Shown: piece by piece, positions 1-12,292 of the stretch | Position numbering within the stretch: position 1 is the first letter of the stretch | How the letters are laid out: each line of letters begins with the position of its first letter | From: Deinococcus sp. | GTDB lineage: Bacteria; Deinococcota; Deinococci; Deinococcales; Deinococcaceae | Assembly: GCF_018260555.1 (NCBI RefSeq) | Contig: NZ_JAGLBB010000001.1 | Coordinates: 45,833-109,832, forward strand | Direction of reading: 5' to 3' | DNA: 64,000 nt | Program-made: the position numbers and the translations under genes | Notes under the pieces: model-generated | What the model was told of the DNA's origin: nothing | Seen by the model: only the letters and a program-made list of their open reading frames with translations | Database searches by the model: none

Positions 1-113
1 CCCCGTGAGATCCTGCGCGTGCTCCGCGCCTCGGCCACGCCGGGTGACATCATCGTGACGATGGGGGCCGGTGACGTGTGGAAGCTCTCGCGTGAACTGG
101 CCGGGGAACCGGC

Positions 114-117
<4 letters not shown>
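1..117 (+). CDS. murC: UDP-N-acetylmuramate-L-alanine ligase, 3' end only
   Basis: Only the last 38 codons lie in the window; the frame is open from base 1 and ends with TGA at 115-117. The tail contains GDIIVTMGAGDVWKLSREL, which matches the C-terminal domain of MurC, the cytoplasmic ligase that adds L-alanine to UDP-MurNAc. The stop overlaps the murB start as ATGA, so the two are translationally coupled. Assignment rests on this tail plus its position directly before murB in a dcw cluster. Confidence 0.85.
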
Positions 118-3225
<3,108 letters not shown>

Positions 3226-3430
3226 TCCGGGTCAGCACCGATCGCGCGGCGCAGCGGAACACTCCGGGGCCGCGCGTTCCTGTCTCACCTGTTGGCAAAG
3301 GCAACGGCGGGAGGTTCGGACGGTGGCGGCAGTCCGCTCCCGCCGCGCGCCTGATACCGTGCGCTACACTACACTGCACCAGAACGGCCGAACTCGCCTC
3401 GGGTCGGATCGTCACGGAAGGAGAGCATTG

Positions 3431-4489
<1,059 letters not shown>

Positions 4490-4586
4490 CACGGACTCCG
4501 GTAGAACGGCGTCCATAGACCGTTCAACCGCAGTCCGGTTGAGCCAGGCCTCACTGACCGGCGCCTCCTGATCCTGCCCGGCCACC

Positions 4587-4661
4587 GTCGCCCCTCCTGC
4601 CCCGACCCGGCGGAGGGGCGACCAAGCTATGCCAGCAGGCGACCGGCCACAGCGGCCGGTC
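4587..4661 (+). terminator. two hairpins downstream of ftsZ
   Basis: Perfect inverted repeat GTCGCCCCTCC (4587-4597) / GGAGGGGCGAC (4612-4622), then GACCGGCC (4641-4648) / GGCCGGTC (4654-4661). Neither is followed by a T-run. They lie between the convergent ftsZ and the gene at 4807, so a bidirectional terminator is likely. Confidence 0.5.
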
Positions 4662-4672
4662 AGTTGAGGTGG

Positions 4673-4806
4673 TACGGATTCCGATTGATTTGGCGCACTT
4701 CCGAATTAACCCGAGCGGACGCGAGTAGGAAGGGCAGACGCCCCTCCGCGGTGTGGAGCCGCAGGCGGCGACTTTCCGACTGTGGTGGAATGGAGCGGAA
4801 TGCGTA
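4673..4806. repeat. MITE-like repeat, copy A
   Basis: About 134 bp starting TACGGATTCCGATTGATT and ending GAGCGGAATGCGTA. The ends are near-inverted repeats: TACGGATTCCG against TACGCATTCCG read inward from the other end. The interior shares CCGAGCGGACGCGAG and GGAAGGGCAGACGCCCC with copy B at 25812. The right end touches the TGA stop of the leftward gene at 4807. It encodes nothing obvious. Confidence 0.7.
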
Positions 4807-5220
4807 TCAGTTGAGGTGAGAGGTGACCTGCTCGCCGCCGTACGCGGCCGTCACGTCCCGCAGCAGCGTGCGTGCCAGGGTGAGCAGACTATCCTGGTTG
4901 GTCTGTTCCAGCCGGAAGGCGCAGCCGGGGCCATACTCGCCCTGAAAGCTGCCGTTGGCGCGGCGGACGCGGACCATTACCTCGCACAGGCCCAGGCGCA
5001 ACCACGCGGCGTGATAACTGCCGGTCGGGGCGGGGCGCAGGCAGGCGGCCGGGTCGGGCGTGAATTCCAGCGTGACGTTATTCAGCGGCAGGCCGGGGCC
5101 GCTGGCGGTCCGCAGCGCGTGGTACAGGGCGTTCAGGAACGCCTCGCAGGCGCGCTGCTCGGCCTGACGGGCCTGGGCGTGACGGCGGATCACGCCCTGC
5201 AGTTCATCGAATTCACTCAT
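4807..5220 (-). CDS. conserved hypothetical protein, 137 aa
   Basis: I do not recognise this family. It is a soluble protein with an Ala/Glu/Arg-rich helical start (about 1-45) and then alternating hydrophobic strands, with no signal peptide or membrane segment. The ATG at 5220 overlaps the stop of a 14-codon open frame (5217-5261), so it may be translated by coupling. It is divergent from the LpxB-like gene at 5307, and its stop codon abuts repeat copy A. Codon use is like its neighbours, which supports a real gene. Confidence 0.6.
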   Translation of the reverse strand: MSEFDELQGVIRRHAQARQAEQRACEAFLNALYHALRTASGPGLPLNNVTLEFTPDPAACLRPAPTGSYHAAWLRLGLCEVMVRVRRANGSFQGEYGPGCAFRLEQTNQDSLLTLARTLLRDVTAAYGGEQVTSHLN

Positions 5221-5261
5221 GGGCGGGAGCGGGTGGGCAGAGCGGCGCTGGGGAGGGTCAT
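5217..5261 (-). CDS. possible 14-codon leader ORF
   Basis: ATG at 5261 is preceded by GAAGGA and ends with a TGA that overlaps the ATG of the gene at 5220 (ATGA). The sequence upstream, TACGACT, is close to the TANNNT box used elsewhere here. It could be an upstream coupling ORF for the next gene or chance; the peptide resembles nothing I know. Confidence 0.25.
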   Translation of the reverse strand: MTLPSAALPTRSRP

Positions 5262-5293
5262 TCCTTCAGTCGTACCACGCGGCGCCGCGCGGC

Positions 5294-5299
5294 TATTCT
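5294..5299 (+). promoter_or_regulatory. -10 box TATTCT for the LpxB-like gene
   Basis: TATTCT ends 7 nt before the GTG at 5307, with no ribosome-binding site between them, as expected for a leaderless mRNA. Confidence 0.6.
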
Positions 5300-5306
5300 G
5301 GCCTGC

Positions 5307-6536
5307 GTGACGATTGACGCAGAATCTGCCTGTTCCGGGGCGCGGCCCGGCGCGCTGTTCATCTCGAACGGCACGGCCGAGGACCTGATCGGCGCGGCCC
5401 TGGCCGCCCGGCTGAGGGGCCGGATGAACCTGAGCTACGCGCCGCTGGTGGGTGACGGGCAGGCGTATGCCCGCGCCGGGGCGGTCAAGGTGGGGCGTAC
5501 GCTGCGCCTGCCGAGCGGGGGCTTTCCCTTCGGGAGCGCCGCGAACCTGCACGCGGACCTGCGGGCCGGACTGATCCGGGACTCGCTGGGCCAGTGGTTG
5601 GACGCCTGCCGGGGCGCCCAGGCGGCGCGGGTGGTCGTGGTGGTCGGGGACGCCTACGCGCTGATGGTGGGGACGCTGGCCGCCCGGCAGGCAGGAGCGC
5701 GGCTGGTGCACGTTCAACCGCTGCTGAGCGCTCAGTACCTCGAGGGCCTGGGGGTGCGGGGTGCGCTGGCGGAACTGAACGCGCTGGGCGCGAACCGCCC
5801 GATGGAGTACGAGCTGGCCCTGGCCCGCCGCGCCGACGCGGTGTTCGTCCGGGACGCCGCCACGGCCCGGTACTACGAGGCGAGGGGTGTGCGGGCCACC
5901 TTCGCGGGGAGCTTCGCCATGGACGTTCTAGGCGCCCCTGAACGGCCCCTGCCGCTGGACGGGCGGCCCGTGCTGGCGCTGCTGCCGGGCTCGCGCGAGG
6001 ATCACCGGGAGAGCCTGCCGCTGATGCTGCGCGCCGCCGCCCGGCTGCCCGACTGGCAGGCGCTGGTCGCGTGGCCACACGACTGGACCGCCCTGACCTT
6101 CCCGGACGGCTGGACGCTCACGGCGCAAGGCCCGGACGAGGCGGAAGTCAGGGCCGGTCATACGCGCGTGACCATCGCGCGCCGGGCTTTTGGAGCCGTG
6201 GCGCACTCAGCGAGCGTTGCGGTGGGCACGTCCGGAACGGCGAACGAGCAACTGGCGGGCCTGGGTGTTCCGGTCGTGGCTTTTCCGACCGCCGGGCCAC
6301 AGTTCACGGCCGGGTTCGCGCGGCGGCAGGCCAGGCTGCTGGGGCGCGCCCTGAGCGTGGTCAAGGCGGACCCGCAGGCCGTGGCACAGGCAGTCAGGCA
6401 AGCCGCACAACCACCCGTACAGGCCCGCGCCGCGCTGGACGGCATGACCCGCATCGGGCCGGGGGGCGCACTCCCCCGTATCGCCGACCGAGTCCGGGAA
6501 CTGGGTGAACAGACAGACACCGGCCCGAGGGGTTGA
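5307..6536 (+). CDS. lipid-A-disaccharide synthase-related protein (LpxB-like glycosyltransferase)
   Basis: 409 residues, GT-B fold. The C-terminal half carries LLPGSREDH and, further on, GTSGTANEQLAGLGVPVVAF followed by GPQFT, the donor-binding features of LpxB-type glycosyltransferases. It resembles the LpxB-related family found in lipid-A-lacking lineages such as deinococci and cyanobacteria rather than true LpxB. No lpxA, lpxC, lpxD or lpxK gene is nearby, so a role in another glycolipid is more likely than lipid A. The GTG at 5307 is chosen because TATTCT lies exactly 7 nt upstream. It is divergent from the hypothetical gene at 5220. Confidence 0.8.
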   Translation: MTIDAESACSGARPGALFISNGTAEDLIGAALAARLRGRMNLSYAPLVGDGQAYARAGAVKVGRTLRLPSGGFPFGSAANLHADLRAGLIRDSLGQWLDACRGAQAARVVVVVGDAYALMVGTLAARQAGARLVHVQPLLSAQYLEGLGVRGALAELNALGANRPMEYELALARRADAVFVRDAATARYYEARGVRATFAGSFAMDVLGAPERPLPLDGRPVLALLPGSREDHRESLPLMLRAAARLPDWQALVAWPHDWTALTFPDGWTLTAQGPDEAEVRAGHTRVTIARRAFGAVAHSASVAVGTSGTANEQLAGLGVPVVAFPTAGPQFTAGFARRQARLLGRALSVVKADPQAVAQAVRQAAQPPVQARAALDGMTRIGPGGALPRIADRVRELGEQTDTGPRG

Positions 6537-6883
6537 AAGGCCGATACAGCCTGTTCAGTAGCAGGGAGGGAAACCGGAGGCGAGCCCTCCTGCTTCGGCT
6601 TCGCAAGTGTGACGGGCACCCTGAGAAAGTCCCCGTTTCCCGAATCCACACCCGTTTTCCCCGGGTGTAATACGCTCGGTGGAAGGTAGGGGTTTACTCC
6701 CGTCATTCCTCCTTCCTGGCAACCGGTACAATCGGTAGAACGGGCAAGCGAAGGCCCCGCGACCTGGGCTGGTCGGCGGGGCCTCTGTTTACGTCCTCGA
6801 AAGCCATACAGATACCATCAATAACGGTCAAGTCCGCTCAATCTGGACAGCAGTCAGTGCGAAGCGACCCATCGCAGCGTGAA
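6537..6883. other. intergenic region between convergent genes
   Basis: No convincing coding region. It holds TACAAT at 6727-6732 as a possible -10 box and the strong hairpin at 6752-6784, described separately. Confidence 0.6.
6752..6784 (+). terminator. strong GC-rich hairpin
   Basis: AGGCCCCGC (6752-6760) pairs with GCGGGGCCT (6776-6784), extended inward by GACC (6761-6764) / GGTC (6771-6774) around a 6-nt loop with one bulged G. CTGTTTA follows. It sits between the convergent genes ending at 6536 and 6884. It is a terminator or the end of a short non-coding transcript. Confidence 0.6.
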
Positions 6884-7123
6884 TCAGTCCTCGTCGCCCA
6901 TATTGGTGCTGGGGGGGTCACTGGCGTCCATGCTTTGGGCCAGGGCGACATCCTGCTTGTCCATGCCACGCTCCTGGAACTCGCCGGGGGCGCGGCTCTG
7001 GGTCTCGACGGCCACTTCGAGTTCCTTCTGCTCGTCGGTCTTGCCCATGAACTGAAGGTCGACGTTGCGGATCTCGGTGCCGTCGTGGGTGCTGGTAGCG
7101 TCGGGGCGTTTATCGTCGGTCAT
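6884..7123 (-). CDS. small acidic hypothetical protein, 79 aa
   Basis: A short, strongly hydrophilic protein rich in Asp, Glu, Gln and Met with almost no hydrophobic core, so probably disordered. Motifs such as NVDLQFMGKTDEQKELEV and SDPPSTNMGDED show no known domain. I do not recognise a function. A -10 box TAGCGT lies 5 nt upstream of the ATG, which supports expression. It stands alone, convergent with the LpxB-like gene. Confidence 0.6.
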   Translation of the reverse strand: MTDDKRPDATSTHDGTEIRNVDLQFMGKTDEQKELEVAVETQSRAPGEFQERGMDKQDVALAQSMDASDPPSTNMGDED

Positions 7124-7128
7124 GACTT

Positions 7129-7134
7129 ACGCTA
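7129..7134 (-). promoter_or_regulatory. -10 box TAGCGT for the 79-aa gene
   Basis: On the minus strand TAGCGT ends 5 nt before the ATG at 7123, compatible with a leaderless or nearly leaderless transcript. Confidence 0.5.
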
Positions 7135-7430
7135 CCGCGCGTGGCGGGCGCGTGCCTGAAAGCGTTCTTCATGTCGGCTGCATGCCGAGCGGGTCGGCCC
7201 AGCGCAGCCCGGCCAGAGAGAAGGCTTTAGTGACGGAGCCTGCACTCCACTTCGCACACCGGTTCCCGCACCTGCCGCCCGAGTCAGCAGTGATCCGGAC
7301 TACCGGCTGGATCGCCGGCGACATGGCGAATGGGCGGTCGCCGACTTGACGCCTCGAACCCGTCTCTCTCCTGCTCGCTGAGCGGCGTGGCTCTCCGAGT
7401 CCGCAGGAGGACGGTGACGGGCGGGCACGG

Positions 7431-7466
7431 CAGACCGCCCCGGCCTGCCCAGGCCGGGGCGGTCTG
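7431..7466 (-). terminator. rpoD terminator hairpin
   Basis: A perfect 16-bp stem: CAGACCGCCCCGGCCT (7431-7446) and AGGCCGGGGCGGTCTG (7451-7466) with a 4-nt loop, starting 34 bp past the rpoD stop. No T-run follows on either strand. Confidence 0.65.
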
Positions 7467-7499
7467 ATGGAGAATCAGGGCGGGTTGGGAGGCTGATCT

Positions 7500-9296
7500 T
7501 CAGTCCAGGAAGTCGCGGAGTTTGCGGGTGCGGCTCTCGTGGTACTTCAGTTTGCGTAGGGCCTTGTTCTCGATCTGACGGATGCGTTCGCGGGTCACGC
7601 TGAAGCGTTGCCCGACCTCTTCCAGGGTGTGCTCGCGGCCGTCCACGAGACCCTTACGGAACTTCAGCACCATCGCCTCGCGCTCGGTGAGTTTCGAGAG
7701 CGCCTTTTCCAGTTCCTCGCTCAGGAGGGTTTTGGCGGCGTTCTCGACCGGGCTGTCCAGGTTCTCGTCGGGAATGAAGTCGCCGTAGAAGGAGTCCTTC
7801 TCGTCCCCGATGGGGGTTTCCAGGGACACGGGTTCCTGGCTGACCTTCTGCACTTCCTCGACCTTGGTGGCGTCCCAGCCGGGACCCATCGCCTCGGCGA
7901 TCTCCTCGTACGTCGCCTCGCGCGACAGTTCCTGCTGGAGTTGCCGGGCGGTGCGGGTCAGTTTGTTGATCGTCTCGACCATGTGCACCGGGATGCGGAT
8001 GGTGCGCGCCTGATCGGCGATGGCGCGGTTGATGGCCTGGCGGATCCACCACGTGGCGTACGTGCTGAACTTGTAACGGCGGCGGTACTCGAACTTCTCG
8101 ACCGCGCGGATCAGTCCCTGGTTGCCTTCCTGAATCAGGTCCAGGAACCCCAGGCCGCGCCCGGTGTACTTCTTGGCGATGGAGACCACCAGGCGCAAGT
8201 TGGCTTCGATCAGCCCCTGGCGGGCGGCGGCGCCGTCTTCCATCTGGCGCATCAGGCGGCGGCGGCCCCGGTCGTCGAGTTCCAGGTCCTCGTCGAGGAT
8301 CTTGCGGGCTTCCTCTCCCTCCTCGATGCGGCGGGCCAGCGCGATTTCCTCCTCGAGGGTCAGCAGGGGGACGCGGCCGATCTCGTGAAGGTACTGGCGC
8401 ACGGGGTCGTTACTGACCGCGCGGGGCATGTCGTCGAAGTATTTCTCCTCGTCGTCTTCCTGCTGGCGCGAGGCGGTCGCGGCCGCGACGGGGCTGTCGT
8501 CCGTTTCAGCGTCCGCTTCGTCCTCGTCGAGGTCCTGCACCTCGATGTTGATGGATCCCAGGTACAGCTGCATGTCCTCGAAGGCGTCGGGGCTTTCGGG
8601 GTCCAGGCCGTTGGCTTCCAGGGCGGCGGCCAGCGCGGTGGCGATGTCCTCACTGGCCAGCACCCCGGCGGCGCGCCCGCCCTTCAGGAGTTCCTGGATG
8701 CTGGCATGCGAGTAGTACGGTTTCTCGGCGACGCCACCAGCAGCCGGAGCGGATTTCGCGGCCGGTTTCGCGGCGCGCGAGGTGACCTTGCCGGGCGCGC
8801 GGGCCGGAGCGGCGGGGGCCGCCGCGTCGGTCTTCTTGGGCTTGGCAGCCGCGCGGGGCTTGGCGGGCGCCTTGGGTTTTGCTTCGGCGGCCTTCGTCTC
8901 GGCCGGGGCGGCTCCGGCGTCGGCGGGCGCGGTGTTGGCGGGGACAGCCTTGGTTTTCACGGCGGCGCGGGCCGCTTTCGGCGCGGGAACCTCAGCGCTG
9001 GGCGCGGCCGGTTCAGGGGCGCTGGGCGCCTCGGGTTTCACGGCAGCGGCCTTAGCTCCTCCCTTGCCAGCCTTTGTTTTGGCAGCCTCTGCCTTGGCAG
9101 TCCCTCCCTTCCCTCCCTTGGCAGCCACCGCTTTGGATGGCGCTCCTTTGGCGGGCTTGGGGGCAGGGCCGGCGCTGTCATCAACAGGGTCGGCCGACAC
9201 GCGGGCGCGTGGGCGTGCGGGTTTGGGAGCGGGCGCGGCGCCGTCGGTGGGCGTTTCGACTTTCTTACGGGTGCGGACGGTGGGCGAATCTGCCAT
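7500..9296 (-). CDS. rpoD: RNA polymerase primary sigma factor SigA/RpoD
   Basis: 598 residues. The C-terminal two thirds is a standard housekeeping sigma: region 1.2 (DPVRQYLHEIGRVPLLT), region 2 with GLGFLDLIQEGNQGLIRAVE and YKFSTYATWWIRQAINRAI, region 3, and region 4 with GREHTLEEVGQRFSVTRERI. The first 190 or so residues are low-complexity Ala/Lys/Pro repeats instead of an acidic region 1.1. RBS GCAGGAGG lies just before the ATG, unlike the leaderless genes around it. TAGACT on the minus strand at 9469-9474 is a possible -10 box, giving a leader of about 165 nt. It would direct most of the TANNNT promoters in this window. Confidence 0.95.
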   Translation of the reverse strand: MADSPTVRTRKKVETPTDGAAPAPKPARPRARVSADPVDDSAGPAPKPAKGAPSKAVAAKGGKGGTAKAEAAKTKAGKGGAKAAAVKPEAPSAPEPAAPSAEVPAPKAARAAVKTKAVPANTAPADAGAAPAETKAAEAKPKAPAKPRAAAKPKKTDAAAPAAPARAPGKVTSRAAKPAAKSAPAAGGVAEKPYYSHASIQELLKGGRAAGVLASEDIATALAAALEANGLDPESPDAFEDMQLYLGSINIEVQDLDEDEADAETDDSPVAAATASRQQEDDEEKYFDDMPRAVSNDPVRQYLHEIGRVPLLTLEEEIALARRIEEGEEARKILDEDLELDDRGRRRLMRQMEDGAAARQGLIEANLRLVVSIAKKYTGRGLGFLDLIQEGNQGLIRAVEKFEYRRRYKFSTYATWWIRQAINRAIADQARTIRIPVHMVETINKLTRTARQLQQELSREATYEEIAEAMGPGWDATKVEEVQKVSQEPVSLETPIGDEKDSFYGDFIPDENLDSPVENAAKTLLSEELEKALSKLTEREAMVLKFRKGLVDGREHTLEEVGQRFSVTRERIRQIENKALRKLKYHESRTRKLRDFLD

Positions 9297-9685
9297 GCGG
9301 CCTCCTGCGGGCTTGGGCGCTTCTCATTGAAAAGGATCGGGTGGAACGGGGTGGGTACGGCGACGCGGCGAGCGGAAGGACTAATCACGGGACGGCCAGC
9401 GGCAGAGCAGGCGGGCAAGGGGCTTGCGGGAGGCTGTTCCGTCCGTCTGCCGGACACCAGAACGCGTCAGTCTAGCAAACGCTTCCTGCGCCGCAGCGTG
9501 CCGTTTCGGGGTGGACCGGGCGCAACCGGGGGGCGCTCGGTGCCGGGGGCCGGAGTGAACGGAGTTGGGCTAGGTCGAGCCGGGTAAACCCGCTTGGGTC
9601 CATCAGGCCCGGTACGTGTGGCCCGCCAGAAAAGTTCCGGCGCCGGGGCCAGCGACCGCCCTGCTGACGCGCAGCTGCTCAGGTT
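9297..9685. other. rpoD upstream region
   Basis: About 390 bp without a credible gene. It contains the rpoD ribosome-binding site next to 9297 and a possible -10 box (TAGACT, minus strand, 9469-9474). Nothing else recognisable. Confidence 0.5.
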
Positions 9686-10930
9686 TCAGGAGCGCGTGAC
9701 CGAGAGGACCTTGAAGCCGCCTTCACGGAGCGTCTCGCGGACCGGCCCGATCACGCCCAGGTCGGCCTCGTACGGCAGCGGCTCGTTCGCCACGAGGTGC
9801 ACCGTGCCCCCGGGACGCAGGCGGCGCGCGGCGGCCGCGATGAACTCGCGGGCCACGTCGAGGACCACCCCCCGGCCCACGTGGAAGGGGGGGTTGGTCA
9901 GGATCACGTCGAAGGTGCGCTCACCCAGCGCGGCGTCCACGTCCGAGTGGATGGCCTCGCCGGTCACGCCGGACGCTGCCAGGGTCGCCTGCGCGCTGCG
10001 GACGCTCTGAAGGTCGCCGTCGACCAGGGTGACGTTTGCGCCGCGCCGCGCCGCCCACGCGCCGATGATGCCGGTCCCGCAGCCCAGGTCGAGCACGTCC
10101 AGCCCCGCAAGCTCCAGGGTGTCCAGCGCGCCCAGCATCAGGGTGGTGGCCTTGTCGGGCTTTCCGGCGCTGAACACGCCAGGCAGTCCAACGACGCTCA
10201 CGCCGAACGCCTCGAAGGTTTCGGGGGCGGGCTGCGGGGGCGTGGGGCCAGGGCGGCGTACCAGTTTCGCCACGCGCATCCCGCCGTCGCGGGCGATGGT
10301 TTCCCCGGACCCGAAGGCCTTCCCGGCGGCGCGCACGTAGCGGTCAAATCCCTTGTCGCGGTCCCCGGCGATGTACAGCGTCCCGCCGGGCGGCGTGCAG
10401 GCGTGCGCCCAGGCGACCTGGGCCTCGGCGTAGGCGTTGCCACGGTCGCCGGCCAGCACGACGCACACGGTGCGGGCACGGTCGGACCAGCGCTCTGGCA
10501 GGCGGTCGCCGGGAATGGCCGCGTGGGCGTCCAGTCCGGCGGCCCGCAGGACCGTCAGGGCGGCGGCGCTACCTTCCACGGCGCGCAAGTTCACGCTGTC
10601 GAGTGCGCCGATCAGACCGCCCATGGCGCTCAGGTCCAGCACGTCGCCGCGCACGCGGTCGCGGCGCATGGTCTGGGCCAGCAGCGCCTGCGCGGCGTCC
10701 ACGTCGGGAAAGCCGCGCACGCCGGGTTTGGTCAGCACGGTCAGACGGTCGAGTTTCTCGGGCAGACGCGCGCGCCGCACATCCGAGTACGGCGCGGGCT
10801 TGAGGGGCGCGGCCTGGTCGGGCGCGGCCTGGTCGGGCGCGGTGGACCTCCCCGGGCCAGCACCGATGGGAGGAGAGGCGGCCCCGGAGGGCCGGTTGAG
10901 TCTGATCTTCTGCTTGGGCCTGCTCGTCAC
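9686..10930 (-). CDS. RsmC-like class I SAM methyltransferase
   Basis: 414 residues in two domains, like RsmC/RlmG-type guanine-N2 methyltransferases. There is a degenerate N-terminal Rossmann domain, then a catalytic domain with the SAM loop VLDLGCGTGIIGAWAARRG and the N6/N2-methyltransferase motif NPPFH. The likely substrate is 16S or 23S rRNA; exact specificity cannot be read from sequence. The GTG at 10930 gives a basic start (VTSRPKQKIRLNRPSG) and lies 7 nt after GACTCT, a near-consensus -10. The frame is open further upstream, but that part overlaps the divergent rnhB region and reads as non-coding. An APDQA repeat occurs near residue 30. Confidence 0.8.
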   Translation of the reverse strand: MTSRPKQKIRLNRPSGAASPPIGAGPGRSTAPDQAAPDQAAPLKPAPYSDVRRARLPEKLDRLTVLTKPGVRGFPDVDAAQALLAQTMRRDRVRGDVLDLSAMGGLIGALDSVNLRAVEGSAAALTVLRAAGLDAHAAIPGDRLPERWSDRARTVCVVLAGDRGNAYAEAQVAWAHACTPPGGTLYIAGDRDKGFDRYVRAAGKAFGSGETIARDGGMRVAKLVRRPGPTPPQPAPETFEAFGVSVVGLPGVFSAGKPDKATTLMLGALDTLELAGLDVLDLGCGTGIIGAWAARRGANVTLVDGDLQSVRSAQATLAASGVTGEAIHSDVDAALGERTFDVILTNPPFHVGRGVVLDVAREFIAAAARRLRPGGTVHLVANEPLPYEADLGVIGPVRETLREGGFKVLSVTRS

Positions 10931-11028
10931 GCCGCCTAGAGTCGCACATTCCGCGCCCGGCGACTGTTCATGGCGTCCATGCACACCGGGAGTGCTGACG
11001 GGAGTGGTGCCGGATGGGGCCGGTGCGC

Positions 11029-11034
11029 TAGCGT
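11029..11034 (+). promoter_or_regulatory. -10 box TAGCGT for rnhB
   Basis: TAGCGT is separated by exactly 7 nt from the ATG at 11042 and there is no Shine-Dalgarno sequence: a leaderless start. Confidence 0.6.
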
Positions 11035-11041
11035 TCCGGGC

Positions 11042-11737
11042 ATGACTGCCTCCCCGAGCGTGACTCCCGACTGGTCGTTCGAGCGTGAGCACTGGCGGCG
11101 CGGGTACTTCCGCGTGGCGGGCGTGGACGAGGCCGGGCGGGGCGCATGGGCCGGGCCGGTCACGGTGGCGGCCGTGATTCTGCCCGGCTCGGCCGCCGAG
11201 TACCCGTTCCGGGACAGCAAGCAGTTGAGCGCCGCGCAACGCGAGGCTTTCGCGCAGGTGGTGCGTGAGGTCGCGCTTGCCTGGGCGGTCGAGCACGCGT
11301 GGCCCGACGAGATCGACCGCCTGAACATCCTGGGTGCCACGCACGCCGCCGCTCACCGCGCCCTGGCGCGGCTGGACCCGGCCCCGCAGGCGCTGGTCAC
11401 GGATTACCTGAAGTTACGCGTGGGCGTGCCTATCAGCGCCCCGGCCCGGGCAGACGCCCTGAGTTACTCGGTCGCGGCGGCCAGCCTGCTCGCCAAGACC
11501 GAACGCGACCGCGTGATGCTGGAACTGGACACCCGGCACCCCGGCTACGGTTTTGCCGGGCACAAGGGATACGGCGCGCCCGCCCACCGCGCCGCGCTGC
11601 ACGAACACGGCGTGACCGACGTACACCGCCGCACATTTGCGCCCATCCGCGCACTGCTGAGCGAAGCGGCCCGGTCCTCTCACTCCCTGTTTGGCGCCGC
11701 GCAGTCCGACGACGCCCTGCCCGGTGACCTGGGCTGA
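11042..11737 (+). CDS. rnhB: ribonuclease HII
   Basis: 231 residues. RNase HII cuts the RNA strand of RNA-DNA hybrids and starts removal of misincorporated ribonucleotides. The DEAGRG motif (Asp29-Glu30) opens the fold; further acidic residues lie in RLDPAPQALVTDYLK and ADALSYSVAAASLLAKTERD. GHKGYGAPAH is the family C-terminal signature. The ATG at 11042 is chosen from the TAGCGT-7-ATG arrangement and the normal N-terminus. The Ser/Ala-rich tail after residue 205 is not conserved. Confidence 0.93.
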   Translation: MTASPSVTPDWSFEREHWRRGYFRVAGVDEAGRGAWAGPVTVAAVILPGSAAEYPFRDSKQLSAAQREAFAQVVREVALAWAVEHAWPDEIDRLNILGATHAAAHRALARLDPAPQALVTDYLKLRVGVPISAPARADALSYSVAAASLLAKTERDRVMLELDTRHPGYGFAGHKGYGAPAHRAALHEHGVTDVHRRTFAPIRALLSEAARSSHSLFGAAQSDDALPGDLG

Positions 11738-11759
11738 GCCTGCCCGCAGACCGACAGGG

Positions 11760-11905
11760 CGCCGGGGGGCGTTTTTGGAAGAGCAGTTGCATCTGGGTGG
11801 CGCTGAAGACCAGACGTTCGTGCAGGGCCTGCGCGTGGTAGTCGGGATCAGCCACCATGACCAACATGCGGGCCTCCATGTGCGCCCATTCAGCGACCGC
11901 ATTAA
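11760..11905 (-). pseudogene. possible protein-coding remnant
   Basis: On the minus strand an open stretch reads like real protein: SINAVAEWAHMEARMLVMV, then ADPDYHAQALHERLVF and QMQLLFQKRPPAP. It is preceded by a stop and then runs into the 3' end of rnhB with unrelated-looking residues. I cannot name the family. It may be the tail of a decayed gene next to a repeat end. Confidence 0.25.
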
Positions 11906-11974
11906 TCGAGGTCCTGGCGAGTCACCAGGCTGTTGTTCCCAGTCGCATCCGTTGGAACTCGATCAGAAATGCAC

Positions 11975-11994
11975 CGAATCAACCGCAGTCTGAG
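11975..11994. repeat. solo end of the MITE-like family
   Basis: The minus strand reads CTCAGACTGCGGTTGATTCG, similar to GACGGACTGCGATTGATTCG at the right end of copy C (59960) and to the start of copy A. The rest of the element is not recognisable here. Confidence 0.4.
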
Positions 11995-12279
11995 TGAATG
12001 GCGAGCGACCGGGATACCTCTCTCAGAATGAGGAAGTAGCAGGCGTCACGCCGTCAGCCGCCATGGGTCTCGGCCGACAGCCATGACGCCGTACCAACTC
12101 TGCCCCCATCTCCCCTAAGGCGCCGCTCACCGATTGCCTATGAGAGGTCCATGCCAGGTCACCGTCTGGTAGGTGCCGTGCACTCTGGAGCCTGACAGGC
12201 CCGGCGCGCGGCAGACAGGGTGGGGTTTTCTGGGTCATGGCGCTGGATTTCCGGGACGGCGCGTCAGGCTTAAATGCAC

Positions 12280-12285
12280 TAGACT
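12280..12285 (+). promoter_or_regulatory. -10 box TAGACT for lepA
   Basis: TAGACT, 7 nt, then the GTG at 12293. This decides the lepA start, since the frame is open for another 120 nt upstream. Confidence 0.6.
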
Positions 12286-12292
12286 GCTCTGT

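Larger units (their letters stand above)
7124..7499. other. intergenic region downstream of rpoD
   Basis: No gene seen apart from the promoter of the 79-aa gene at the left edge. The only strong structure is the hairpin at 7431-7466. Confidence 0.6.
11738..12292. other. intergenic region between rnhB and lepA
   Basis: No intact gene. It contains a weak terminator-like element after rnhB (CGCC, GGGG loop, GGCG, then TTTTT near 11770), a possible leftward gene remnant (11760-11905), a solo end of the MITE-like family (11975-11994) and the lepA promoter at 12280. Confidence 0.5.

Noticed and set aside
7608..9587. A 659-codon rightward open frame antisense to rpoD
   Set aside because: Its composition (Gly/Arg/Val-rich) is what the complement of a GC-rich gene gives, and rpoD is certain.
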